Shown piece after piece: positions 7,765-15,498 of a stretch of DNA of 23,252 nucleotides. The notes under the pieces are model-generated. The model did not search any database. It saw only the letters and a list, made by a program, of their open reading frames with translations, and had not been told where the DNA came from. Source of the stretch: a virus; the IMG/VR virus record IMGVR_UViG_3300017753_000116, positions 1 through 23,252 of that record. One strand, 5' to 3'. Numbering within the stretch: position 1 is the stretch's first letter; every line of letters starts with the position of its first letter. Made by a program: the position numbers and the translations under genes.

Positions 7765-8388
7765 ATGACAGAATCATGGACTCGCAACGAAGCTTTTGAT
7801 AAGCATGGATTCTTAGTCGTAAGAGATTTATGGAATCCAGAAGAATTGTATAATGAAGTTCCTGCTATCAGAGGGCAACTAAATTATTTTGGTGATCTCT
7901 CTCAGTTTGTACATATAGAAGAAGAGGGACAAGTTTCTGGATCTCTTGCACGTTACTGGTATCCAAAATATCGTGATGCACATACTGGCATTCGTTTTAA
8001 ATTAGAAAAAATTATTGGTAGAAAGTTATACAATACATATTACTACGATAGATTTTATTTTCCAGGACAAGAATTAGAAAGGCATAGAGACCGTCCTGCA
8101 TGTGAAATTTCTGTTAGTGTGCATGTTAGTAGTAATCTTGATTACTATTGGCCATTCAAAATTGAATCTGTTGATGGGGTAGAAAATGAAGCAGAATTAG
8201 ATCCTGGTGATGGTTTAATATATAAAGGGTGTGAGCATACACATTGGAGAGAGCCTCTACAATCTAGACATAATAAAATTTTTAGAAGACTAAAAAGAAA
8301 TGATGATACTTATTATCATCAAATATTTTTTCATTACGTTCTTGCTGACGGCATGTACGCTCACTGTGCATGGGACCGCGCAAGATGA
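7765..8388 (+). CDS. 2OG-Fe(II) oxygenase-like protein, 207 aa
   Basis: An N-terminal EAFDKHGFLVVRDLWNPEEL resembles the opening of phytanoyl-CoA-hydroxylase-type and related oxygenases. The iron site is likely H107/D109 in ELERHRDRPACEISVSVHV, with a distal His in GDGLIYKGCEHTHWREPL (H160 favoured over H158). The closing strand reads YYHQIFFHYVLADG and lacks an obvious RxS arginine at the usual place, so the 2OG anchor is uncertain; R162, two residues after H160, may serve. The protein is co-oriented and nearly contiguous with the 7141 oxygenase, so the two may act on related substrates. Its stop overlaps the next late promoter. Confidence 0.8.
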   Translation: MTESWTRNEAFDKHGFLVVRDLWNPEELYNEVPAIRGQLNYFGDLSQFVHIEEEGQVSGSLARYWYPKYRDAHTGIRFKLEKIIGRKLYNTYYYDRFYFPGQELERHRDRPACEISVSVHVSSNLDYYWPFKIESVDGVENEAELDPGDGLIYKGCEHTHWREPLQSRHNKIFRRLKRNDDTYYHQIFFHYVLADGMYAHCAWDRAR

Positions 8389-8394
8389 TAAATA
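8387..8394 (+). promoter_or_regulatory. T4-type late promoter box GATAAATA with inverted repeat
   Basis: GATAAATA overlaps the upstream TGA stop and lies 20 bases before the ATG at 8415. A perfect 6-base inverted repeat (ATAACT-AAAA-AGTTAT, 8392-8407) overlaps its 3' edge. It heads the largest late unit (8415-14161). Confidence 0.75.
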
Positions 8395-8414
8395 ACTAAA
8401 AAGTTATCATAGAA

Positions 8415-9749
8415 ATGGGATACCTAGGACAAGAAGCTAGTTTTACTGGAACCCAGAATAACCAAAGACTATCAACAACAGCTGCTGGCGGGCAGATTAA
8501 TTTTAGTGTTGGTGGAGGGTACTCAATCAATGCTCTTGATGTATATCGAAATGGTATTAAATTATCAGGTGGACGAGATTTTAGAGCATTAGATGGTGTT
8601 ACTGTAACTCTTCTTTCTCCTGCTAATGATGGTGATATTATTGAATTTGTTACCTTTGAGAATTTTAAAAGGGAAGATGTCATCACTGGTGACGGAGATG
8701 CTACAATTAGAGGTAACGTTACTATCTCTGGTGATCTTGGTATCACAGGCAGTCTCAATGCGACGGTAAGTAATACTGCCACCGCAGGATTTGCCACTGT
8801 CTCTGGTATTTCATCTGCCTTAGGTATTGGTGCAACTGCTGTTGGACTTAATGCCTCTGGTATTATCACTGCCATCAGTTTCAGTGGTTCTGGTGCAAAC
8901 CTCACTGGTATTGCTGCAACTGATGATGTCAGAACTAACAGTTTAGTTGTTGCTGGTGTTTCTACATTTAACAATAATATTGATATGGAGGGCGATATCG
9001 TCTTCGGCACTCAGGGTGATAAATTAATCTTCGGGCCAAGTAATTATCCTGCTTCTGGTGGATCTATTGAGATTAATGTTACTGCATCTGATAAATCTAC
9101 GATTGGAGGAAACTCTGGGGAGTTAAGAATTCATAATACTGAGGCTAGTAACGCCGCTTTTGATTTTAGATGTAGAAATTATTATTTCCTAGACGAAAAT
9201 GCTGATTATTATGGATTGTTCTATAATGGTCAAGTAAGACTGTATCATCCTGGCACTAGTGGTTCAATTGGTGACCAGAAATTTGAAACTGATGCAGGTG
9301 GTGTAAAAATTACTGGTATTGCAACTGCTGATGGTTTCAGTGTAGGTGATAATGAATATATTACTGCTGGTATTGGTTCTGATCTTGTAATTTATCACGA
9401 TGGTTCTGCCTCGTATATTCATGATAACGGCGTAGGTGATCTAAATCTCTGCATGGAGACAGGTAGTAAACTTGTTATTCAAAGTGGCACAAGTGGCAAT
9501 CATATTGCAGAATTTAATCACAATGGTGCCGCAGAACTGTTCCACAATGGATCACAAAAACTTGAAACCGCCACTGGTGGTATTAATGTTGGTGTTGGCA
9601 TCACCATGGATGGCAACGGAATTGCTGTTTCTGGTATTCTTACTTGTAATGGCGTTGCTGTTGGTCAAAATGCCATTGGTGCAAGAACTGTTCAATCCGG
9701 TGGATCACCTTCTGGTGGATCTGACGGAGATATATACTACATCTACTAA
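8415..9749 (+). CDS. Long tail fibre protein, 444 aa
   Basis: The N-terminal domain (1-84) carries LDVYRNGIKL (41-50) and LLSPANDGDIIEFVTFENF, paralogous to the 2487 product. A linker of short repeats follows (NVTISGDLGITGSLNATVSN), then the hallmark SFSGSGANLTGI strand (about 155-167) and VAGVSTFNNNIDMEGDI. The distal half has the classic fibre motifs LYHPG...KFETDAGGVKITG, DLVIYHDGSASYIHDN and LFHNGSQKLETATGGINVG, and ends SGGSPSGGSDGDIYYIY. These repeats occur in many marine T4-like phage fibres and build elongated trimeric shafts. It is followed 12 bases later by a chaperone-like gene and then by a glycine-rich adhesin, the usual fibre-helper-tip order. Confidence 0.85.
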   Translation: MGYLGQEASFTGTQNNQRLSTTAAGGQINFSVGGGYSINALDVYRNGIKLSGGRDFRALDGVTVTLLSPANDGDIIEFVTFENFKREDVITGDGDATIRGNVTISGDLGITGSLNATVSNTATAGFATVSGISSALGIGATAVGLNASGIITAISFSGSGANLTGIAATDDVRTNSLVVAGVSTFNNNIDMEGDIVFGTQGDKLIFGPSNYPASGGSIEINVTASDKSTIGGNSGELRIHNTEASNAAFDFRCRNYYFLDENADYYGLFYNGQVRLYHPGTSGSIGDQKFETDAGGVKITGIATADGFSVGDNEYITAGIGSDLVIYHDGSASYIHDNGVGDLNLCMETGSKLVIQSGTSGNHIAEFNHNGAAELFHNGSQKLETATGGINVGVGITMDGNGIAVSGILTCNGVAVGQNAIGARTVQSGGSPSGGSDGDIYYIY

Positions 9750-9761
9750 GGAAATTAACGC

Positions 9762-10469
9762 ATGACTGCTGGAAGTTGGGTAGAAAATACCGATAAGAGA
9801 TATTGGTTCCCTGATACTGTTCCCACTAAAACAGATGAGTGGAATATTGCTCAGGAGAGAAAAAGATATGTAACTAATTACGGCACAACCAGAACACATC
9901 CACGTTGGTTGTATGATAATGGTGCATTTGTTGATGATGACTATCTTTATCACAATGAAGAGTGGCGATATGTCGCTAATTGGAACGATGTTCCAACATC
10001 TAGCGATACTGAGTTTTATATTAAAAATCCTATTGCAGAATGGACAAAGAGTGGTGATGATAAGACGTATACTATTACTTGGAAGACATATGCTGTTCAA
10101 GAACCAACTATCTCTGACGAAGATACAGTACAATTAAAGGTTCAGAAAGAAGATACTGACTGGGTATATGATCATTCTGCTTTGACTGTGACCAAAGCAT
10201 ACGATATTACTCGTTATAACACTGATGATCTCAATGCTGAGAAATGGGACGTTCTGAGAGGGACACGTGATTTGTTGATGAAGAATACTGATTGGATTAT
10301 CACTCAGGGCACAGAACGTGGAGTTGGTATCTCCACAGCAATGAAGTCATATCGTCAAACATTAAGAGATCTTCCTGGCACGATCTCTGACATCTCAGTA
10401 TATACTAGGGCAGAGATCGCCACAAGAGATTTCTATCCCGAAGAACCTTCCGCACCTTATTTCTATTAA
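9762..10469 (+). CDS. Tail fibre assembly-chaperone-like protein, 235 aa
   Basis: Residues 162-206 read WDVLRGTRDLLMKNTDW ... MKSYRQTLRDLPG, the pattern of the phage tail assembly chaperone (APC) domain: R-x-x-LL-x-x-(S/T)DW, a spacer, then YRQ-x-LRD-x-P. The N-terminal 120 residues are rich in Trp/Tyr/Asp (WFPDTVP, WNIAQERKRYVTNYG, HPRWLYDNG) and resemble a fibre-binding module. Family members help fold or attach tail fibres or are minor tail proteins. The AAGGA ribosome site (9748-9752) overlaps the stop of the long fibre gene, which supports a fibre-chaperone pairing. Its short spacing to the glycine-rich adhesin suggests the three products assemble together. Confidence 0.7.
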   Translation: MTAGSWVENTDKRYWFPDTVPTKTDEWNIAQERKRYVTNYGTTRTHPRWLYDNGAFVDDDYLYHNEEWRYVANWNDVPTSSDTEFYIKNPIAEWTKSGDDKTYTITWKTYAVQEPTISDEDTVQLKVQKEDTDWVYDHSALTVTKAYDITRYNTDDLNAEKWDVLRGTRDLLMKNTDWIITQGTERGVGISTAMKSYRQTLRDLPGTISDISVYTRAEIATRDFYPEEPSAPYFY

Positions 10470-10471
10470 TT

Positions 10472-11350
10472 ATGGCAGATACCGCAGTTAAAGATGGTGG
10501 AAGTTGGAGGACATCTTCCGAAGTCCACATTAAAGATGGTGGAACATGGAGAAGTTCTTCAACTATTCACATTAAAGATGGTGGAACGTGGAGAGAAGTA
10601 TTTTCATCAGGAACTCCTGGCGTGTTTACTGTTCCATCTGGTGTTTCTGGACCTGGTGAGATTGATTTCAACTCATCCGTTTTAAATCTGACTACTCCTG
10701 CAACTCAGTTCAATATGACTGCTCTGGGTGATTTTACTAACCTTAGAATTAGAGCATGGGGTGGTGGTGGACAGCAGGCTCCCCAGTATCCGTCAGCAGC
10801 TGCTGGTGGTTTTGGTGGTGGATATCTTTCTGGTTCCGCAGGTGATGTTCTCACAGTAGCAACAAACTTCGGTGTTGTTGGTCCAGCACCTGGTGGTGGA
10901 GCATATGGCATTTTTGTAAACTCTAAGTCACAAGCAAATGCTAGAATCGTTGCTGGTGGTGGTGGTGCGACAGAAAATGATGATGGTGGTAGAGGTCAGG
11001 TAGCAGGTGCTGGTGGTGGTACATCAGGACAACCTGGTAGTGGTTATCAGAGCACTAGCGGTGGTGGTCCTGGATATACATCTTGGCCCCTACAAGGCGG
11101 TCCTGGTCAGGGTCACGGTGGCGGATCTGGCGGTGGTTCTGGTTATTGGGGTGGTCAAGGTGGTCCTGATATTTGTTGTCTTGCTGCTACTGGTGGCGGT
11201 GGAGGAAGCACATATATTCACCCATCAGTAGGAACACCTCAAAATCAAGGTGGGAATAGAGGAACTGTTGGCAATCCTAGTGACCCAGTAAGAGGCCCTC
11301 AGGGTAATATTCAATCGCCAGGTAGAATTTATATTAACGGACCCGCATGA
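10472..11350 (+). CDS. Glycine-rich tail adhesin with N-terminal KDGGTWR repeats, 292 aa
   Basis: The N-terminus has a 14-residue unit used two and a half times: KDGGSWRTSSEVHI, KDGGTWRSSSTIHI, KDGGTWREV (starting at residues 7, 21 and 35). Similar DGGTWR units occur in phage fibre proteins and may form an attachment beta-structure. Residues of about 60-100 are an ordered strand region (FNMTALGDFTNLRIRAWGGG), and from there on the protein is glycine-rich (GGGGATENDDGGRG, GGGSGGGSGYWGGQGG, GGGGGSTYIHPS), closing GRIYINGPA. It follows a long fibre and an assembly-chaperone-like gene and overlaps the next oxygenase gene by ATGA. It is likely the receptor-binding tip of the 8415 fibre, by analogy with polyglycine adhesins of T4-like phages. 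Confidence 0.78.
   Translation: MADTAVKDGGSWRTSSEVHIKDGGTWRSSSTIHIKDGGTWREVFSSGTPGVFTVPSGVSGPGEIDFNSSVLNLTTPATQFNMTALGDFTNLRIRAWGGGGQQAPQYPSAAAGGFGGGYLSGSAGDVLTVATNFGVVGPAPGGGAYGIFVNSKSQANARIVAGGGGATENDDGGRGQVAGAGGGTSGQPGSGYQSTSGGGPGYTSWPLQGGPGQGHGGGSGGGSGYWGGQGGPDICCLAATGGGGGSTYIHPSVGTPQNQGGNRGTVGNPSDPVRGPQGNIQSPGRIYINGPA
10490..10594 (+). repeat. 42-base tandem repeat encoding KDGG(S/T)WR units
   Basis: Two complete 42-base units (10490-10531, 10532-10573) and a 21-base partial third begin AAAGATGGTGGAA. They encode the KDGG(S/T)WR repeats of the adhesin N-terminus. Near identity in the core and drift elsewhere indicate in-frame duplication. Confidence 0.85.
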
Positions 11351-11886
11351 TTTTTGAAAAACATAATGCACTTTCACAAGCAGATTGTGAAAATTTGATT
11401 AGATTATTTGAAAGACATAAAGCATATCATCATCAGGGTCAGACAATTGGGGGGTTAAATCCATCTGTAAAAGATTGTACAGAGGTCTTATTCACCCCAG
11501 AATACTATCAAATGAATCCTCTTCTTGAAGCAGTGCAGGAGGGTTTAGTTGAGTACGAAAAGAGATATCCTTTTTTAAAGACTATGAGTAGATATGGACA
11601 GGTTGAAAATATTTCATTTAAACGCTATAATGCTAATCAGGCATATCATGGATTGCATTGTGAGAGGTCATCTCTCAAAACATGTGCTAGAATGTTGGTG
11701 TGGATGTTTTACTTGAACACAGTTCATGATGGTGGAGAAACTTTCTTTGCTCATCAAGATCAAAAGATAACAGCAACACAGGGAAAACTTGTTATCTGGC
11801 CCTCAGACTGGACACATGCACACAAAGGACTAGTCTCACCTACTGAGACCAAATATATTACTTCTAGTTGGTTAAGTTTCTTATGA
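11347..11886 (+). CDS. 2OG-Fe(II) oxygenase-like, HxE variant (paralog of 16342), 179 aa
   Basis: This is a prolyl-hydroxylase-like jelly-roll. YHGLHCERSSLKTCARMLVW (100-119) gives H104 and, two residues on, E106, where most relatives have Asp; MFYLNTVHDGGETFF (120-134) is the conserved strand pair; KLVIWPSDWTHAHKG (147-161) gives the distal His (H157, or H159); TKYITSSW (168-175) puts Lys169 where Arg usually binds 2-oxoglutarate. The 16342 product has the same HCE, WTH and TKYI features, so the variation is shared, not damage. The gene overlaps the glycine-rich adhesin stop by ATGA, as expected for translational coupling, and starts a run of five oxygenase-like genes. The substrate is unknown; the adhesin is an attractive candidate. 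Confidence 0.82.
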   Translation: MIFEKHNALSQADCENLIRLFERHKAYHHQGQTIGGLNPSVKDCTEVLFTPEYYQMNPLLEAVQEGLVEYEKRYPFLKTMSRYGQVENISFKRYNANQAYHGLHCERSSLKTCARMLVWMFYLNTVHDGGETFFAHQDQKITATQGKLVIWPSDWTHAHKGLVSPTETKYITSSWLSFL

Positions 11887-12398
11887 TTACTGTTATTGAT
11901 AACATATTAAGTAATAGAGAGAATCAAAATCTTTATGACTTCGTGAGTAGTGATGATTTTGTTTGGCATAAGATTGATGACTATAAGAAACAAAAACAAA
12001 AAGTTAAGAGGATGTCTTTTGGCAATTTAATTAGACAACCTAAACTTGGGGAAATCATGGATGAAGATCCCATGATCAGTTTTTTGACTAAGAGAGTCAA
12101 GGAGAGAAGAATTCCAGATACAGTAAATTTGTATAAGGTTACTGTTAATTGTATTAAACCACATGAACATTTTGAATATCATACTGATGAATGGGGTAGC
12201 ACAGTGATATTTTATATCAATCCAATATGGAAATGGCACTGGGGTTCTGGAACTACGTTTAAGAGTGGTAGAACTGTGAGACCAAAACCAGGCAGAGCTG
12301 TTATTTTTAATGGAAAATTGCCACATAAGATTTTACCACCAACACCATTCATGAATGATTTTGGTAGATTGTCAATCGCATTACAATATAATCCATGA
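11883..12398 (+). CDS. 2OG-Fe(II) oxygenase-like, 171 aa
   Basis: The ATG at 11883 overlaps the previous stop (ATGA) and is preferred to an upstream in-frame ATG at 11868, because the same coupling recurs in this run. Motifs: PHEHFEYHTDEWG (93-105) gives H100/D102; VIFYINPIWKWHWGSGTTF is the strand pair with an odd aromatic-rich loop; KPGRAVIFNGKLPHKI gives H148; DFGRLSIALQYN gives R162. The complete HxD...H...R set predicts an active enzyme. Length is on the short side for the superfamily. The 3' end overlaps the next oxygenase gene. Confidence 0.85.
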   Translation: MITVIDNILSNRENQNLYDFVSSDDFVWHKIDDYKKQKQKVKRMSFGNLIRQPKLGEIMDEDPMISFLTKRVKERRIPDTVNLYKVTVNCIKPHEHFEYHTDEWGSTVIFYINPIWKWHWGSGTTFKSGRTVRPKPGRAVIFNGKLPHKILPPTPFMNDFGRLSIALQYNP

Positions 12399-12964
12399 TA
12401 TTTTTTGAAAAAGAAAATGCTGTACCTGATGATGTCATGAGACAAATTAATCATCATGTGCTTACAAATGCAAACTTTCCTTTTTATTTTCGTCCGACAT
12501 ATACTACCAAAAACTTTCCATTTTTTAGTCATACATTGATGCCAAGAATTGAATTAGAAGATGAAACCCCAAGGACATCAGAATATTTTCCTTTCTGGAA
12601 TGATATTGCAGTGAGATTTGGATATGAGAATGGTATCAACATCACCAAGATGATGCGAGCAAATGTAAATGCAACCATTCATCATCCAGTTCCATTTTCT
12701 GAACCACATGTAGATTACACTGAGAATCATTATGTGGTTATAATATATCTCAATGATTGTGATGGTGATACGATCATATTTGATAAAACATATGATACTG
12801 GACCCACATATTTGTCCGTTGAAGATGGACTAGAATTGGGTATCGTAAAAAAGGTAACACCAAAGGCAGGAAAGATATTACTATTTGATGGTAAGTATTT
12901 TCATACCAATGAGTTTCCATCTCCTGGTCAGTTTAGATTTATCTGTGCTTTCTTATGTTCTTAA
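12395..12964 (+). CDS. 2OG-Fe(II) oxygenase-like, 189 aa
   Basis: The start overlaps the preceding stop (ATGA). Motifs: FSEPHVDYTENHYVVIIYLN (101-120) gives H105/D107; CDGDTIIFDKTYD follows; TPKAGKILLFDGKYFHTNEF (155-174) gives H170; GQFRFICAFLC gives R181. All metal and co-substrate positions are present. The sequence resembles, at low level, the 11883 product, so the two may be old duplicates. It is the third of five overlapping oxygenase genes in the 8387 late unit. Its target is unknown. Confidence 0.85.
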   Translation: MIFFEKENAVPDDVMRQINHHVLTNANFPFYFRPTYTTKNFPFFSHTLMPRIELEDETPRTSEYFPFWNDIAVRFGYENGINITKMMRANVNATIHHPVPFSEPHVDYTENHYVVIIYLNDCDGDTIIFDKTYDTGPTYLSVEDGLELGIVKKVTPKAGKILLFDGKYFHTNEFPSPGQFRFICAFLCS

Positions 12965-13539
12965 CATTTCCATGTCCAATTCATACCATACATCTCAATA
13001 TACCTAATATTGATGAGTTGGTTCAATATGCACGCCAAGAGAGTAAAATAAGTGAGGGTGTGAAGAAATCAAATGCCGGTGGTTGGCAATCCTTTGATGA
13101 TTATCATGGTGTTGATAATCCTATCAGTAAAGTAATACATTCATATCTACAAGAATATTTTAATAATAGAGAAATTTTTAGTAAAAATTCGTCTATGAAG
13201 ATGACTAGTATGTGGTTTAATATTAACAATCCCGGAGATTATAATCACTCTCATAATCATCCTGGATGTGATTTGTCTGGTGTTTTATGGTTAAAGGTTC
13301 CGAAAGATAGTGGTAATATTGTTTTTGAATCTCCCAATAGTTTTACACAATCTAGATTGTTGGGAGCATACTCTCAAAAATTTAAAGACGAACTTACATT
13401 ACATGACTGGTTCTACATGCAACCACAGGTAGGTCTTTTGATATTATTTCCATCGCACTTAAATCACTCTGTAACTAAAAATAATTCTGATGAAGATAGA
13501 ATTTCAGTTGCTTTTAATGTGAGTGTGTATCATGAGTGA
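12955..13539 (+). CDS. Putative 2OG-Fe(II) oxygenase, TIGR02466/PF13759-like, 194 aa
   Basis: The pattern SMWFNINNPGDYNHSHNHPG then SGVLWLKVPKDSGNIVFESP (85-127), later PQVGLLILFPSHLNHSV (157-173) and DRISVAFNVSV (181-191), matches the family with W-x-N, H-x-HPG, SGV-x-Y, G-x-IxFxxP, FPSxLxHxV and RxSxxFN in that order. The proximal ligands lie in HSHNH (H98-H102) and the distal ligand is H171; R182 is the 2OG arginine. The family is annotated as putative 2OG-Fe(II) oxygenase; no member is characterised well enough here to name a substrate. It overlaps the previous gene by 10 bases and the next by 8. Confidence 0.82.
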   Translation: MFLTFPCPIHTIHLNIPNIDELVQYARQESKISEGVKKSNAGGWQSFDDYHGVDNPISKVIHSYLQEYFNNREIFSKNSSMKMTSMWFNINNPGDYNHSHNHPGCDLSGVLWLKVPKDSGNIVFESPNSFTQSRLLGAYSQKFKDELTLHDWFYMQPQVGLLILFPSHLNHSVTKNNSDEDRISVAFNVSVYHE

Positions 13540-14161
13540 TCTTATTCCTATTTTTGCTACACCTCTGATGATTGAAGATGTAAATCATCTGATCACACCA
13601 GAGATAAAAAATTATATAAAAAAATTAAATTATGAACGTGTGCATATTGGCACGGGTGATTGGTCATCAGATGAAGATAGAAATATTCTTCAAACGGAGA
13701 TGTTCTCTGATATAAAAGAGAATGTTCTTAAATCAGTCCAAAAACTATCAAAAGATGTATATCTGATTGATGATGATATTGAATTTGTTATTATCTCATC
13801 ATGGGTGTTGAGGCATGGATATGGACATGAATGTGTCATGCATAATCATACCGGATCACTTTATAGTGGTGTCCTATATTTGGACGCGCCAGAAAGATGT
13901 GGGGATATTAGATTCCATGAACCACATGCATTAGGATCTTCTCATGCATATCATCAAGTTTCTATACCATTTAAGCAAAGTAGATACAATGCTTTTAATG
14001 CTCCTCACTATAATGTGCCAGCAAAGACTGGTACATTGTTGACATTTAGTTCTGGACTATTACACTCTGTACCACCTAATATGTCACATGAACATCGATA
14101 CTCATTATCATTTAACGTGTTGCCAAAACAGATGGTTGATATTAAAGAGATCACTGTCTGA
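13532..14161 (+). CDS. Putative 2OG-Fe(II) oxygenase, TIGR02466/PF13759-like, 209 aa
   Basis: The ATG at 13532, overlapping the previous stop by 8 bases, is preferred; a GTG at 13523 would add three residues. It opens IPIFATPLMIEDV, the usual start of this family. SSWVLRHGYGHECVMHNHTG then SLYSGVLYLDAP (89-120) holds the proximal HNH (H104/H106), GDIRFHEPH follows, and GTLLTFSSGLLHSVPPN with EHRYSLSFNVLP gives H178 and R189. It is a tandem paralog of the 12955 product. It ends at the next late promoter, closing the five-oxygenase run. Confidence 0.85.
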   Translation: MSDLIPIFATPLMIEDVNHLITPEIKNYIKKLNYERVHIGTGDWSSDEDRNILQTEMFSDIKENVLKSVQKLSKDVYLIDDDIEFVIISSWVLRHGYGHECVMHNHTGSLYSGVLYLDAPERCGDIRFHEPHALGSSHAYHQVSIPFKQSRYNAFNAPHYNVPAKTGTLLTFSSGLLHSVPPNMSHEHRYSLSFNVLPKQMVDIKEITV

Positions 14162-14167
14162 TAAATA
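14160..14167 (+). promoter_or_regulatory. T4-type late promoter box GATAAATA
   Basis: GATAAATA overlaps the stop of the last oxygenase gene, 21 bases before the ATG at 14189. An inverted repeat (TAATT-AGAA-AATTA, 14166-14179) overlaps its 3' edge, as at 8387. It drives fibre, adhesin and oxygenase genes 14189-16905. Confidence 0.75.
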
Positions 14168-14188
14168 ATTAGAAAATTAGTGTCAGCA

Positions 14189-15484
14189 ATGGCGATAACA
14201 AGAGCAACTAATCTGGCAGATATTGGTTCGGGTATTGGCACCAATCCATCTCAAACCATTGATATTGGTTCTGGTATTCAGATGGATGGTTCATCCACTG
14301 GTATCATTACTGCAACCACATTTAGTGGAACTGCAACAAATGCAGGTACGGCAGTAAATTTGGGTATTGGTGCAACTGGATATGGTCTTGTTTTAAGTGG
14401 AAATTTAACTGGTATTGCTGCCACATTTACTGGTAACGTCACAATTGGTGGCACACTAACATATGATGATGTAACTAATATTGATTCAGTTGGATTGATT
14501 ACTGCAAGAAATGGTCTTCAAGTTCTTGCTGGTATCACTACTATTTCGGGTCAGTCTAATTTAGCGAATGTTAATGTTTCTGCCGCAGCATCTTTTGGTG
14601 GAAATGTATCAATCGCAGATTCAATCTTCCACACTGGTGACACTAATACTTCCATTAGGTTCCCTGCTGCTGATACATTTACAGTAGAAACTGCCAGTGT
14701 TGAAGCAACTCGTGTAGATTCTAGTCAACGATTATTAGTTGGCAAAACATCGAGCACAAATTGTAATATTGAGGGGATTGGTTATGATAACCTAGTTCAA
14801 ATTGAAGGTGCAGATGTTGGTGAGGGATTGCAAGTTAGTAATGATGCCGAAACTGCGAGAATAAATATCACATGGAAAGAAACTGAGTCTAGTTTAAGTG
14901 ATGGAGATAAATTAGGGCATCTATCATTTGGAGCAGGAGTTACTAATGCTGTTGAGAGAGCAAGAATAGAATGTAACGCACAGACCACCAACGCCAATGG
15001 GCGTGGAGGACAATTAACGTTCATGACTTGTGCTGATGGTGATTACATTCCATACGAGCGGTTGCGTATAGCTAATAGTGGTGCAGCAATCTTTAAGGGT
15101 GGACTTGCAGAGAAATATGAAAATGCGGCAACAACTCTTGGAGCACAGACAGCCAATCCATTATCAGATGGTAATGTAATTCTATTCTCTGGTAATGAAT
15201 CAGGAAGCCTTACAATCAACTTCACTGGTATTCATGGCACAACAATATCAAATGGTGAAACTGTTTCCTTTACTGTTATTATTACACCAAATAACTCTGG
15301 ATATATTGGAACTGTTCAGGTTGATGGTGTAGCCCCTGCCACAGCAGTATATTGGTCTGGTGGTGCGCCAACATCGGGTGGTGCTTCTGGAAGAGACGTT
15401 TATACATTCCAAATTCTAAAAGTTGGAACTGGTACAAATGCATACCAAATATATGGTGCTGTAACCAACTATACTAACGCTTGA
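14189..15484 (+). CDS. Long tail fibre protein, 431 aa
   Basis: The ATG at 14189 (MAITRATNLADIGSG) is preferred to a GTG nine bases upstream, because the same start context appears in the 19821 fibre. The shaft repeats include STGIITATTFSGTATNAGTA, FTGNVTIGGTLTYDDVTNID and SVGLITARNGLQVLAGITT. The middle shows SSQRLLVGKTSS and DKLGHLSFGAG...ERARIECNAQ and YERLRIANSGAAIFKGG, the LLVGkT/eRmRI-x-x-x-G pattern common to phage fibres. The last 120 residues (GAQTANPLSDGNVILFSGNE to GAVTNYTNA) form a separate domain that may bind the adhesin. The glycine-rich adhesin follows 14 bases later. Confidence 0.85.
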   Translation: MAITRATNLADIGSGIGTNPSQTIDIGSGIQMDGSSTGIITATTFSGTATNAGTAVNLGIGATGYGLVLSGNLTGIAATFTGNVTIGGTLTYDDVTNIDSVGLITARNGLQVLAGITTISGQSNLANVNVSAAASFGGNVSIADSIFHTGDTNTSIRFPAADTFTVETASVEATRVDSSQRLLVGKTSSTNCNIEGIGYDNLVQIEGADVGEGLQVSNDAETARINITWKETESSLSDGDKLGHLSFGAGVTNAVERARIECNAQTTNANGRGGQLTFMTCADGDYIPYERLRIANSGAAIFKGGLAEKYENAATTLGAQTANPLSDGNVILFSGNESGSLTINFTGIHGTTISNGETVSFTVIITPNNSGYIGTVQVDGVAPATAVYWSGGAPTSGGASGRDVYTFQILKVGTGTNAYQIYGAVTNYTNA

Positions 15485-15492
15485 TAGGAGGT
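15485..15492 (+). promoter_or_regulatory. Strong Shine-Dalgarno TAGGAGGT
   Basis: TAGGAGGT lies 6 bases before the ATG at 15499 and is a near-perfect match to the 16S anti-SD. Other ribosome sites in this window are AAGGA or weaker, so this adhesin may be translated at an unusually high rate relative to its fibre. Confidence 0.8.
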
Positions 15493-15498
15493 AGATAA

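Noticed and set aside
7141-8388. AlkB-type DNA repair role for the oxygenases
   Set aside because: The PKHD-like EGGNLQL signature and late-operon location do not suggest nucleobase repair, and no AlkB nucleotide-recognition lid is visible. It cannot be fully excluded for each of the eight.
8396-9010. Minus-strand ORF of 204 aa antisense to the fibre gene
   Set aside because: Repetitive Val/Pro/Ala content mirrors fibre repeat codons, there is no ribosome site or promoter, and the plus-strand gene is well supported.
14039-14066. TTGACA-N16-TACACT as a promoter
   Set aside because: It is wholly inside the 13532 oxygenase gene in codons of conserved family residues, and a better late box follows for the next gene.
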